Assembly: GCA_950295325.1 (NCBI GenBank)
Contig: OX485803.1
Location: forward strand, 5,830,001-5,894,000
Source: Polytrichum commune
Taxonomy: Eukaryota; Streptophyta; Polytrichopsida; Polytrichales; Polytrichaceae
DNA length: 64,000 bases
Reading direction: 5' to 3'
A program made the position numbers and the translations under genes. How positions within the stretch are numbered: the stretch's first letter is position 1; every line of letters begins with the position of its first letter. The notes beneath the pieces are model-generated. The model did no database searches. It saw only the letters and a program-made list of their open reading frames with translations, and was not told the origin of the DNA. Positions 47,371 through 58,143 of this stretch are shown here, in pieces.

Positions 47371-47527
47371 GATGCTCTTGCAGCATTGAAAAATGGCCGT
47401 CTACCACCTCCAAGCGCACTCCCTTCCTTTGAGATTGTAAAAGATATTGTAGGCTTTACAAATTATTCTGCAGAGGAGTCTCGTTATTCCACCGGTTCAG
47501 CTCCTCCATCTTATACTCGCCCATCAG
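47371..47527 (+). other. Orphan exon-like coding piece, unrecognised
   Basis: A TTTGCAG acceptor precedes an open piece encoding DALAALKNGRLPPPSALPSF, then EIVKDIVGFTNYS and a Ser/Tyr/Pro-rich end SAPPSYTRPS. The splice-like left border and the protein-like composition suggest a real exon, possibly another captured fragment. I do not recognise the family. The right border (CAG|GTTGTT) is a weak donor. Confidence 0.4.
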
Positions 47528-47682
47528 GTTGTTAACATTTACCTGTTCAGTGACTTTGTTTTTCCTGAGGCTGTGTGATCTCAGTCGCGAATAGAATCTA
47601 TTTGCCCAATTGTTTCATGGTTTACGTTATTCCAAGTTCTCTAGTACTTATACCTTTCATGCAGTTCAAACTCCTCATATCA

Positions 47683-48555
47683 ATGGCTCCTATCAACTAC
47701 GCAAGCCTGTTGACAAAACTAAAGGCTGATTTGCTGGAGTCAGAGCCAGAGCCCAAGAAAAGACGTCGCTCCTCCACACCCTCTTTTTATCCCACAAAGG
47801 CACAGAATCGCCTATTGGATGTTTGCAGTTATAAAGATTTCACGAATCCGCCAGCTTTCGATACCATCAAGGAAGCCAACACATTTGTGACTAAATATGC
47901 AGACAACAAGAAAGCATTCAAAGACAGATATGGCTCAGAGCCATGTCCAGGTAAATACTCCATCTTCAGTATTAATCTCTAATTACTTGCACCATGACCC
48001 GCATTCAACTAACGACCTACTCGCCTCATAACTACTGAAGTTTCAAAAAATACTAATATTCCCATTTGTAATTCACATATATGTTTATGCATGTATTGTG
48101 TTAATATGTATATATGAATGCCACGATTCTTTTGTTGTTCCCTGTGCACATGTTTTTTACAAACATAGACAACTTCATGCGCTTCTGAATCATGTCATGT
48201 GAAGATCCTCTTGGACTTATTTCAAATTGACTATGCGGGCGACATAGACAAACTCACAGTTTGGAAGGCCAAAGCGATGCTCAAGACGGTTGTACCGGGA
48301 GATTTGGGAACACACCAAATGTTCCGATTCTACCATGAATTTCATATCACCGACCCTGCAGCTTGGTCTGATTTATCGTTTAAACAAGCAAAATCCTTGT
48401 TGGAGGCACTGAGTTCTGAACGTGAAGCTGTTGTTGGACTCGAAGCCCCTACACCCAATCCCGTTGTGCCCAATACTACTGTTGGTGTCACCAACGTTCC
48501 TTCATCTTCCCGTCCAAAAAATGGGAAGCGTACCGCTTCAACGTCTACACCATAA
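47683..48555 (+). CDS. Unrecognised two-part protein with nuclear-signal-like motif
   Basis: The first piece (47683-47950) starts MAPINYASLLTKLKADLLES and carries EPKKRRRSS, a likely nuclear localisation signal. It ends at a donor (CCAG|GTAAAT). The second piece, open from about 48170 to the stop at 48553-48555, contains DKLTVWKAKAMLKTVVPGD, FRFYHEFHITDPAAW and DLSFKQAKSLLEALSSE, then a Pro/Thr/Ser-rich tail. Two W/L-x-x-(L/W)-x-x-(K)-A-K-x-(M/L)-L motifs hint at a repeated helical unit. The phases I can assign to the two pieces do not join cleanly through the obvious acceptor, so an exon is missing, misjudged or damaged. No known family is recognised. It could be a host gene, a transposon accessory protein or a further captured piece. 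Confidence 0.4.
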
Positions 48556-51500
48556 CTTGCAGGTACTCTACGTATTCCCATTTGGTTTGATATTTCCTTT
48601 TCTGTTATAGAAATATCTCTACAATCTAATTTCTAAATTGCGCTCTCCTTTCTACTAGGGCCAACGGACGGGTCTACGTGGGGCAAACGATATCACCGCA
48701 TGCAAGATACCTACAACATGCCCGCTCCCCACCCCTCAAGATGAGAAAGGACGCTAGGACTTACCAACCGTTTCTAGCTCACTTTCAGCTACAGACAGTC
48801 TTTACAACGGCAAGGAAGTACCTTGCCGATAGGAAGGAGAAACAGTTGATACATATGTATCAATCTCAACCAAATAAATCCTACAATATCTTAAGGGGTA
48901 GACCGTCGGCGGACCTTTTGTATTGGATATTGAGGAGAAAATAATAAATATATGTTTCCATTCCAATATGGAATTGCTGAGTATGCATCTCTCTGTCGTG
49001 TATTTGGACGTACCGTAAATCTGAATTCAAGTACAGATTCTATAAACATGATATTGTATTGATGATATGCAAAGCATAACACCTTAGTGTTGACTTTTCA
49101 ATGGTGAAAATCAATAAGTGTCACTACAAACTAGGATTTTTATGTATAGTTCTTTAAGAAAATCAGGAAAATCCAAATTCATACATTTCTATGCATAATG
49201 AATTCACACATTTCTCTCGACTTCTTCTCTCACCTCTCGTTTCAAGACTTTTATATATGATGAAAGAGAGGTATATTCATATGAAGTAATTTCCTCTTAC
49301 CTTATCCAAAGCCCACGAAGGCTTCTCACCACGTGCCATGTGAACTCAAGATGAAAAGTGATGCAAATGTAACATCACTCAACCAAGGCTTTGAGTTCTT
49401 TCTCCTTTCTATTTTTAAATCCCTACTTATCATGATGTACATGAGATACCCAAATAAGCTTGGGGTAGACTTATGGCATCTATGCAAACTCATCCATCAT
49501 GGATAAAGGGCTCTAGCAAGCCTTCTAAATGTTGACAGTTGATTTATTCCAACCAAATTAATCTCATCAAACTCATTTAGGGTTCTTGTGCCACTTATGG
49601 AGTCAAATAAGTTGAAATAACCATTTGCAAGTTGTATAATAGTTCATTACATTTTCACCTTCTCAATAGAAGAGTTCATGTAGACATCACAAATCTTTAT
49701 CCTACCAGTATCAAGTTGAATGTTGTTTTTCCTTGATATCTTTGTGGCATTATGTGAGAACAAACCATACAATGTTGATGGGTCAATAAAACTCCAGGAG
49801 AGAGAATGGCACTAGGAGGAAACTTGTCCATTTAACCATCCATTGCGACGGTGAAGTTGCAACGGATGGTTGGAATGAGCGAGTTTTCTCCTAGTGGTCG
49901 ACTAAAGTGTCAATGTTATGAAGCTAAAGAATGTTATGATTATTTATAGCTTGGATTTGGTATCTTTTCAACTTTTTATAAGGTTGACATGATCCTACAA
50001 CTAGCAGTGGAGACCTTGAAGTAGTATGTATAGTGGGATATGATTGGGATGAATCAAACGCAACCCTATAGGGGAGCATGTTCTTACCTGACCTCCTTAC
50101 GAGCTCAAGATACATGTTTACCACAAATACTGAACCTTGCTAATAAACAAAATTAAAATTGAGAAATAACATTGGATTTATATTGACATGAATTGTCCAA
50201 ATTTCATGCATAAATCCAAATATATTAAATCCTAGTTAATACCCATATGTAAGTGGGAGCACCGGAATTGTTTCCTATATAGTTTCCACTTCATTAGGAC
50301 AAGATATGCAAGGTATTTGATGGCTATTTGGTGGCTTTTACTATTCATTTTAATATCGGTGGCATGATGTAAGAATTTCTTATCCTTCTCGTGTATGGCA
50401 CATGCAGGGATGACTAAATTTCAAGGGACTTGACCTGGGTTCCGTAAAAAAAACTCCAAGGTTAAGTTGCCTAAGGCCAAAGTAGTATTCAAATGGATGA
50501 CCTTTTGGAGCACTTGATTTCCAATGCACCCTGTCGTTTATGATCCACCCACCCATAGTGGGGGTATCCAGGTGAACTGGCTATTTTCAAACCAACCATG
50601 TGAGAATCTAGGGGCTTGCTGTTGGCGGAGATAGGGTTGGGCCAACTTGTCCACAATTGTTCAAGGTGTTCACCTTCAGAAGAAGGCAATAGTCGTTGAG
50701 GGCCTTCTAATTTTTGTGTGCATCCTTCAAGATTACATATAGAGTTAGACCAACTCAAAAATGAAGCAACACCATAAGTCATGATGGTGACAACATTAGG
50801 GTCATTTTTTTATTTTTTTATTTTTTTATTTTTTTTTTGCTTCTTGTGTGTTGGCACCCTCTTACCCTTGTGGTAATTACTTTTAGGCAATTGACATTCC
50901 ATCCTTGTGCTCGCATTGCTTTTATTAGGGGGTCGTATTTATCAAGTTTTGTTTTGATGGCTAAGTTCATGTACTTATGGTTTGTGAATGTGAATTCAGT
51001 CATTTGGATGGGGAGGTTGGGGGTGGTGTGAGTGTTCTAGATAGATTGGTCCGGCCTTTCTATAGACACGTATCAAGAGCGAGCCTTTGTTCCTTTCACA
51101 TGATAATTGCTTCAAAATTTCTATTTTTTTATAAGGTGAAAATGATTTGGGTTGAATTGATCCCAAATTTGTAGGGGATATGTTTTTTGGTGAAATGGAT
51201 GAGAGGTACGTACAAATGTTCTAACTTCACAACTATGTAGTTTGCATACCGTCATTTACAAATGATTGTACCTTGTAGTGAATCGTATTCTAAAGAGTTG
51301 GATGAGTTTATAACATTACGCAACTCCTTGGTTGCGTTCTACAGGACTTGGTATATATCATGCAAGGACAATTATCCTTTAGTTCCGGGATCCCTCGTTT
51401 ATGGGAAGCGCTCGAGATGTGTATTGTGGAGTTCTCAACAAACAATTGTAAATTCAAAGTTTTTTTTAATTACAACTTCTTTCTTTGAAATGAGACCGTC

Positions 51501-51927
51501 GTCTAGGTTATCAATATTATGTTGCAGATATGACATATGCATGTCTAATCTTTGCATTTTGGATGAATCATATTCACGTCAAGTTGAAGAATTATCATAT
51601 TTTGTGGTTGAATGATGAATTGCACATCCAAATGTGCCTTCAGGTGATGAGCTGTTTGTTTTCTTTTGCGTATGAATGTGGAATTTGAACTACATTGAAT
51701 GAAAATATTAGTGTGGGTGGAAAATTAATTTGGGTTACGCTAAACCATCTATGGTTTTTATTGTCACATATTATTCAGAGTTACGTAGTGTTTACATTGT
51801 TAATGTAAGTTTTTACCTTGTAATGATGTTCATGTTCTATATTGCCCAAACAACCAATGTGACCATTGTTGGTAAAATATGAGATTTATAGTATATAGGC
51901 ATAATAAGTCTTCTTCTAAGTCTTCCT

Positions 51928-51929
<2 letters not shown>
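48556..51929. other. Intergenic region right of the island
   Basis: At 48659-48740, after a TACTAG, an open piece reads TDGSTWGKRYHRMQDTYN. It may be a trailing part of the unrecognised gene to its left. The rest has no supported gene. It holds a long foldback at 49810-49896, T-rich runs at 50805-50840 and, at 51738-51890, a fragment resembling F2-type ends and the DNA beside the F2 copies at 31.2-31.37 kb. Confidence 0.55.
49810..49896. repeat. Near-perfect 87-base foldback
   Basis: The two ~41-base arms begin CACTAGGAGGAAAC and, read from the other side, CACTAGGAGAAAAC. They pair through AACCATCC.TTGC with about seven differences and leave only a 5-base loop. The geometry is that of a very short palindromic element or a small-RNA precursor. 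No flanking duplication is evident. Confidence 0.75.
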
Positions 51930-51972
<43 letters not shown>

Positions 51973-52201
51973 ATACAACGTTGGGCAATCTGACGTGAAT
52001 TTGAGTTCGTTGGCCCTACCTTGCTCAAGGATCTTCTTAGTGCAGGGTGGGGTTTACTGCCTACCTTACAGTGGGTGGGCTCTTGGTTTTTCTGTCAAGT
52101 AGAGAGAAGATTTCATAGCCGGGAATCGAACCGCCAACCCCTCCCTTCAGATTTGGACGCCTCTCCATTGTCATCTGGTAGTTTAGGGCCATCTCGGACC
52201 A
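51930..52201 (-). mobile_element. tRNA-derived SINE with (TTG)n tail
   Basis: On the minus strand the element starts near 52201 (TGGTCCGAGATGGCCC...). It has an exact Pol III B box GGTTCGATTCC (52132-52122), a weak A-box-like TGGCCCTAAAC about 60 bases earlier, and ends in about 14 TTG units (51970-51930 region). A 7-base direct repeat TTCCTAA flanks it at 51923-51929 and 52202-52208. SINEs with TTG tails, such as the TS family of Solanaceae, are known in plants. Family membership here is not claimed. Confidence 0.8.
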
Positions 52202-53605
52202 TTCCTAAAGACTTGTGACAAACACCTTGAATATCAGTGTAGCATAAAATAACATATCAACCACATCAAGTTTCTAGAAAGCACAATTAATGTGGCCCAC
52301 AATAACTTATCCTAGAGATTTGACGTGGGTCAGAAATTAGTGTTGGTCATGGAGACTTGATCTTGCCCACATTGATAAGACTTTTTAGTGTAGTTCTTCC
52401 GCAATTAGTGCAGGCCACAATACCCAATACATTCGTTATGGGTGTGGTTGTTTGTAAACTACACTACCAAAATTTGCTCATTCATAAATTATGCAAAACT
52501 CATGGACTCATAGTTCACTACAGGCCCCGTTAATCTTAGGGAGTGCACTATTCATTAAAACCAAGCATCACGTGTGTGCATGCCCCTTATTAAAATACCC
52601 ATGTATACATTTTATTTTTTGCTAAAATCAAGAAATATACTTACAAATCTCATTGCTTCAAAATACATTTCCATACGTACACAAGGGTCCAAAAACAAAT
52701 ACAGAAATTGTATATAACATGTGTACAAATGTTTGGAAATGCAAAAATATGGCCCTATTATATGTATAATATCAAATCATGGATTTTTAGTTATAAAGTC
52801 GTTACTTAGTGGATGAAAAAACACATGATTCTTGGTCCAGGTCTGACTTGAACGCGTAAACGCGTAAATGCGTACTTTACATATATTTTTCTATAGCCTC
52901 ATGTATATCTACTTCTTGCTTAATAGCAATATGTCTCTTGTACGTACATTTTGTACATGCTTGTTTTAATATAATACCCCTTTTGTGCACCCACGTGTTT
53001 AAATACAATACTTGAACAGTGCACTCCCTGGGCCGTTAATGCACGTTGACGACGTAAGGGGTTAAGAAAACATTTCGCGGTGTCTATGAAATCTCATCCA
53101 TTGGAAAGATGGTCATGAAAACATAGTGAACTCGTGTATAACATGCGAATGGTTACTTATAGATGATTTGACTCCATAAATGACATCAAAAAAGACCCAA
53201 AATAAACAAACAATCAAAACCTAATTGAAAATGAATCAAGACTCTTTCTTTTCTTTTTCTTTTTATTATTATTTTTAACTAACGCCTCTTCATACATGAA
53301 ACGCCATGGACCCTAAGCCCGATGCGGTGAGGTATCGTACCCATAGAACATCCGAGTTTCGAGCGGACATGCTTTTGATCCTCTTGGCTCTTTCTCACTC
53401 TCTCACTCATAAGGGGATCTCGAAACATCTTTTTATCAAATCCTATTTTGGCATGGAAGAATCGGATCGAGTATAATTTGTAAGGGATTTTGGGATCAAA
53501 CAAGGGTTTGTCGGACAGTCACGAGTTTCGCTATAAGACAAAGGCCGCCCGCATCCCGTGATATGCCGACGAATAAGGCGCCGTCCCTCTAATAACGTAA
53601 AGTAA
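52202..53605. other. Intergenic DNA with no recognised gene
   Basis: AT-rich for the first kilobase. From 53280 to 53600 the base composition is more even and the text resembles degraded coding or structured sequence. A 74-codon minus-strand frame lies there, but I recognise no domain, and nothing supports a gene. Confidence 0.5.
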
Positions 53606-54182
53606 GGGGGTTGTTTACACCATAGACCATGAAGTCATCCCAAGGCCATTTAAAATTTGTGATTGGTTGTTGAACTCGTCCCGAGACCACTTCAATTTAC
53701 ACCAAGAAAAAAAATGTCAAAGTGACCATGGAGTTCGAGGTCTCCAAATGACATCTTTTGAGGTTTGCATTAGCCACTGACATGGTACGATGGATTTCGC
53801 GGTGGGAGAGGCAAAAGAGGTGCTCTGGTAGGAAAAGGCAAGGGCCCATGGCAGAGAAATATTGTTATAATGAATTTTTAATGAATTTTTTTAGGGTAGA
53901 GAATATGAAAACATGAGAATGCAAAAGAATGGTCAAACTTCAATTTTCTTTCGAAACCGCCCGTTTTGGACATATATTATGAAAAAAAATGAGCACGTTC
54001 ACTTTTTGGTGCATGGTCATTCCTCTTGGTTCACGTTCGGTTTACACCTGGTGAGGGGCCCAAAGGCTTTGTAAATTGAGTTTTTAAGACATGGGATCGT
54101 GGAAGTTGGACCATGAAGTCGGACCATGGAAAAAGGCCATCTTCCATGGTCCGACTTCATGGTCCATGGTGTAAACCGGCCC
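53606..54182. mobile_element. Harbinger/Tourist-like miniature element with TAA flanks
   Basis: This 577-base element has inverted ends containing GTTTACACCATAGACCATGA (53613 onward) and, inward from the right, GTTTACACCATGGACCATGA. A trinucleotide TAA lies on each side (53603-53605 and 54183-54185). The TAA duplication and GGGCC-type tips fit PIF/Harbinger (Tourist) elements. The right end also holds a perfect 24-base hairpin (54108-54131 with 54142-54165, 10-base loop). No transposase is present. Confidence 0.8.
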
Positions 54183-54409
54183 TAAGGTGTGTGGGTGTTA
54201 ACCCCTAAAAGCATGGTGGTTTTAGGTCGAACCAAAGATGTATAAGAAAGTATGAATTAGAAACTTTTTTGTGTTGTCATACAAGAGAAAGTTTTTAAGT
54301 TTTGTGGTTTTGTGGTTTTGTGGTTTGGTGGACAAAACCAAAAATGTTCATGTTACCGACTTTGTTACTTTCCAGAAAATAGTTAATTTTGTAACAAAGG
54401 GTTTGAACC

Positions 54410-54830
54410 ACTCCAAGGTCCATATCCTAGACTCATTGATATTGGAAGGGCACATTTGTTGATTTCTTGATTGGATACATAGATCCTCCCAGTTGTGTAC
54501 ACTATTGAGTGTAGAGTTGTTTTTAACATTTGAAAATGTAGTCCAATCTCGTTAAACATGCGTCTTGATGATGTTTGCTCTTTGATCCTCACCGAACCAC
54601 ATACCGGTCAAATATAGGAGTTCGATTACAAGAACAAGTCACTTAAGACCCATTTACCTTATGTGGCCTTAATACAAGCACCTCCAACTTCAAAAATTAA
54701 ATTTGGTCGTTGGATCGGATTGGGAATTACCTTATCTCCCAGTAGCAATTGCGTATGACAAAGTTTAAGATTCCAAGTTTCACATTTCACGTTAGGATGT
54801 GAAAGTTATGAGAGGTTGAGTGAAAGTTCT
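54410..54830 (+). repeat. Family D repeat copy, target of a later insertion
   Basis: Text such as 'GATACATAGATCCTCCCAGTTG', here cut to 'CATAGATCCTCCCAGTTGTG', then 'GTAGTCCAATCTCGTTAAAC' and 'ACCACATACCGGTCAAATAT', follows the order seen in 34380-34650 and 28490-28850. The hAT-like element at 54834-55240 sits at its right edge. Confidence 0.6.
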
Positions 54831-54833
54831 TTC

Positions 54834-55240
54834 ACAGGGAGGTCACTCCATTGTCAAGTTGAAAACCACGTGCAAACAAAAAAATCTACTTTTTCTAAGT
54901 TGCATCAACAAAATGGGTCAGACTTTTATCAAAAAAAATTTATGAGTACATATATATGGTATGTATTACATAGTAAAAATTGATAACCGAATTTGATAAA
55001 AAAAAAAATCTAGAAAACATACCGTTTCTAACTAGAATGACGCAGAATTGAACTAAAATTACTAGAAAAAATGGAGATGACTAAAAATTTCAAAAAAATA
55101 TACAAAAGATATTATCAATGGATATGTATATATAGAAAAAATATCATAATTTTTTAAATGATCTATGGCATATAGTATAGGGGTAGCAAACTTTGTTCGC
55201 ACGTGGTTTTCAACTTGACAATGGAGTGACCTCCCCATGG
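54834..55240. mobile_element. hAT-like miniature element with long inverted ends
   Basis: The 44-base inverted repeats at 54837-54880 and 55192-55235 start GGGAGGTCACTCCATTGTCA and differ at one base. An 8-base direct repeat GTTCTTTC lies just outside each end (54826-54833 and 55241-55248), the duplication length of hAT elements. The core is AT-rich and non-coding. The first few bases of the two ends (ACA versus CCAT inward) are not identical, so the exact tips are uncertain by one to three bases. Confidence 0.82.
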
Positions 55241-58143
55241 GTTCTTTCTCTCTCTCTTTAACTTGTAAGGTTCAAGCATTTTTCACAGAGTAGCACACAA
55301 TGTTCTTTTGCTATAAGTGAAGGTTGCATGACTAAATGCAAAAGCTTTGTGAAGCAAACATGTTGATATTGACTTGTAGATATCCCATATTATCCCACAA
55401 TATCCCATAACATTACAAAACATATTAGGTGTGCTATGTGGGACAATGACTTTTGTAGCTTATGTTCCGGCATATAACATGTATATGCTCTTGGGTGTCA
55501 AGCTAGGTCACCCTGAATGGCGACTAGCCCAAGCCCAAGGTTCCCAGTTAAGGATAGCCAACTGGTGGTTATGTTTTGATAAGATGTTTTACCCTTAGGA
55601 GTCATTGGTGATCACATTGGCAAAATCACGATGTTCAAATATGCGAAGCATGTGTTAGATAAGAGCAAAAGATTAATTTTTGTAATTATTCATAGCCTAT
55701 TGGGCTCATTTGAACTTTGCAAAAACACTCACACAAATCCATCTTTAAAGGATGCAAGGCCTTAGCTTGTCCTGGTCTAATGAATGTCCTCATAATATTT
55801 GGATATATGCATGTCATTATTACGCCATCGCCAGCCCTATACCCTTTGCCCATTCCAATCACTAATGTGTTTTGATTGTGTTGATGCCAACTTATTGAGC
55901 ACAATAATGTCACAAATATCACACTTTCTCTGACTGGAAACTTAGAATGTCACAAGGTTGACAAACAAATATGACATTAAATCCATTGGATTTCAATAGT
56001 GAATGAATTAAGAAGTTAACAAGTCTTTAGAAGGAAGGTAGTTTGGTCCTAAAGGATCATCTAGAGAATCCCAATACAATCTTCTTGCAAGGAACCTTCT
56101 TTATTGTAAAATACACACTCTACTCAAAACTACTTACATCCACACATGTGTAAAGGGAAACATTCAATCATATAGAGCCATTGGACGAATACTCGATAAA
56201 CTTTATAGGTGCACACAAAAGGGAGGTGATTGCAAAGGAATGTGGACTGTCATTTAATGTTTGGATTTGCCCACCAGCAAAGCATCACCCACCTACTCCA
56301 CAAAAAGGAATGTGGACAGTCATTTAATGTTTGGATTTGGCCACTAGCAAAGCATCACCCACCTACTCCACAATGACACCATTCATAAACCTAGGGCTCA
56401 GGTTGGAAACCTGAGGAGGAGGAGAACATTTGACTGACCAGGAGCTCTAGCATGGGCTCCTCACCAAGGAACATGTTCACTATACTTCCCATCATGGGCT
56501 TCTTTTTTTAAAAAACAAAACAAAGTAATGTTATGCCATATGGGTGGGGTCCTCAAATAATTTATTGAACTAAATGTAAAATTTGTAAAATTTATTTTTT
56601 GTAAGTATCTCATAAGTCAAGATTTAAAGAGTCCAAAGTCTCTACATTATGGTCAAAACTAGGTGGCTTTATTCTTTGCCCCAAGGCCATGTCATCCAAC
56701 TCTGACATGCAATATTCAACTTCGATGATGTCTTCACATGTTAACCTCAGATTATCTCCAAGTGGCATCTCATCTTGTCCAAACTGCAGTTTTGATATGA
56801 GTGCTAAATCTTTGGACCCCTTGGTCAATATTGCTTTTTCTCAATGGCAGAAGTCCTGATTTTCTCTAACAATTTCAAATAATCTGAGGATCCATATTTG
56901 TCCAAACCTAGTCCCGTTAGTCCCCATGCTTTAGCATCATATTCCAATCTTTCATCCACATTTTATGTGCAAGTTACATACGTTCAATATTAGTTTTGTA
57001 CCTATACATGTGTTGGACCCACCATATATGCATTAATCACCACTATAATATGACAATTTGGGGGTCCAGGAGTATCATTGTAGTGGTAGATTTTACCTAG
57101 AAAGTTTGGTATACAAAACTTGCATTATTATATCAAGGTTGTCGTTATTACCAAGTTCCATATTCAAGAGGTAGGACTGTATGCTTAACGCCCCTGATAT
57201 GCAACCTTGGCACCAGCAACTTGGGCAGATTGTCTACATTCCCACAGTAGAGTTTATGACAATATATGATAAATAAAAACAATAAAAAGTAGAAAGGAAG
57301 CATAAGATGAATTATTAGGAACCCTGCAAATGTTCAGAGGTTACACGTGAATTTTTGGATCATCATTTACATGCACAACTCAGTGCAGAGGAATTACAGT
57401 TGTCTGTTACAAAAACCAATAAGCATATAGACAAATTAGGAAATCCGATACTGAAGTTACTGTACACAAATTTGGCAATTGCCATGCACTATCATGCACT
57501 ATCACAAAACTGTTTGCCCTGTGCTTTTATTACAAGTCTACAAAATTGAACCAACTAGCTCTCTTGCTAAATTGGACCAAATAGCTCTCATCAATTCAAC
57601 TCTTTGATCTTCCTGTTTGGAGCTCACCCACAAGCTGTAGGCTACACCAAAAATAGGAAGGCAATACTTGCTCTAGTGTAGACTTTTCTACAGTGTGCTT
57701 ATTGTCCAGTGCATAATTTCTCCATGCAGTAGCTGCAAATACTCCGCATGGTCAGAATAGCTTTTTGTTCGGGACTGGTGTATCACGTCAGTGGAAACAT
57801 CACCTTCTGCACAATATTGCTGTTGAAAATTGAGTGTGCCTGCAAACAACCACCTGGAGTGAAAATGCTGACCTTCTTTAAGGTCCACTTCATTAAATGA
57901 CGGGTGAAAATTAAGGACGTACTGGGGTTTTAAAGGTCAGAATGTTTGCTTAGCCAAACAAATGATTACTAGCATCTATTGAGTTATTTTAGCTCATTTC
58001 AATTCAAATTTTATCCCCTGGCAAAAGGATTGCAGTCAGTATCTGAATCGAGGGGAAAGTGCTAGATAACAAACGGGATCACCTCTCTCACTAGTGCTAG
58101 ACGATATTGTAATAGATTGACATGGATAAGACAAGGAGGTTCT
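55241..58143. other. Intergenic region downstream of kinesin-10
   Basis: It contains the kinesin 3'UTR at the right, a 70-base tandem duplication at 56234-56373 and short unassigned frames. One of these, about 76 codons on the minus strand ending near 56610 (with LRLTCEDIIEVEYCMSELD), has protein-like composition but no domain, start or splice support. Confidence 0.5.
56234..56373 (+). repeat. 70-base tandem duplication
   Basis: Two head-to-tail 70-base units start AAAGGAATGTGGAC and end CACCTACTCCACAA. They differ at only a few positions, so the duplication is recent. Confidence 0.9.

Noticed and set aside
52122-52132. Exact tRNA-type B box suggesting a tRNA gene
   Set aside because: There is no cloverleaf with proper arm spacing around it. 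The TTG tail and the TTCCTAA duplication instead show a SINE.
56610-56840. 76-codon minus-strand frame with protein-like composition
   Set aside because: There is no start, splice site or recognised family. It was left as a note in the intergenic entry.
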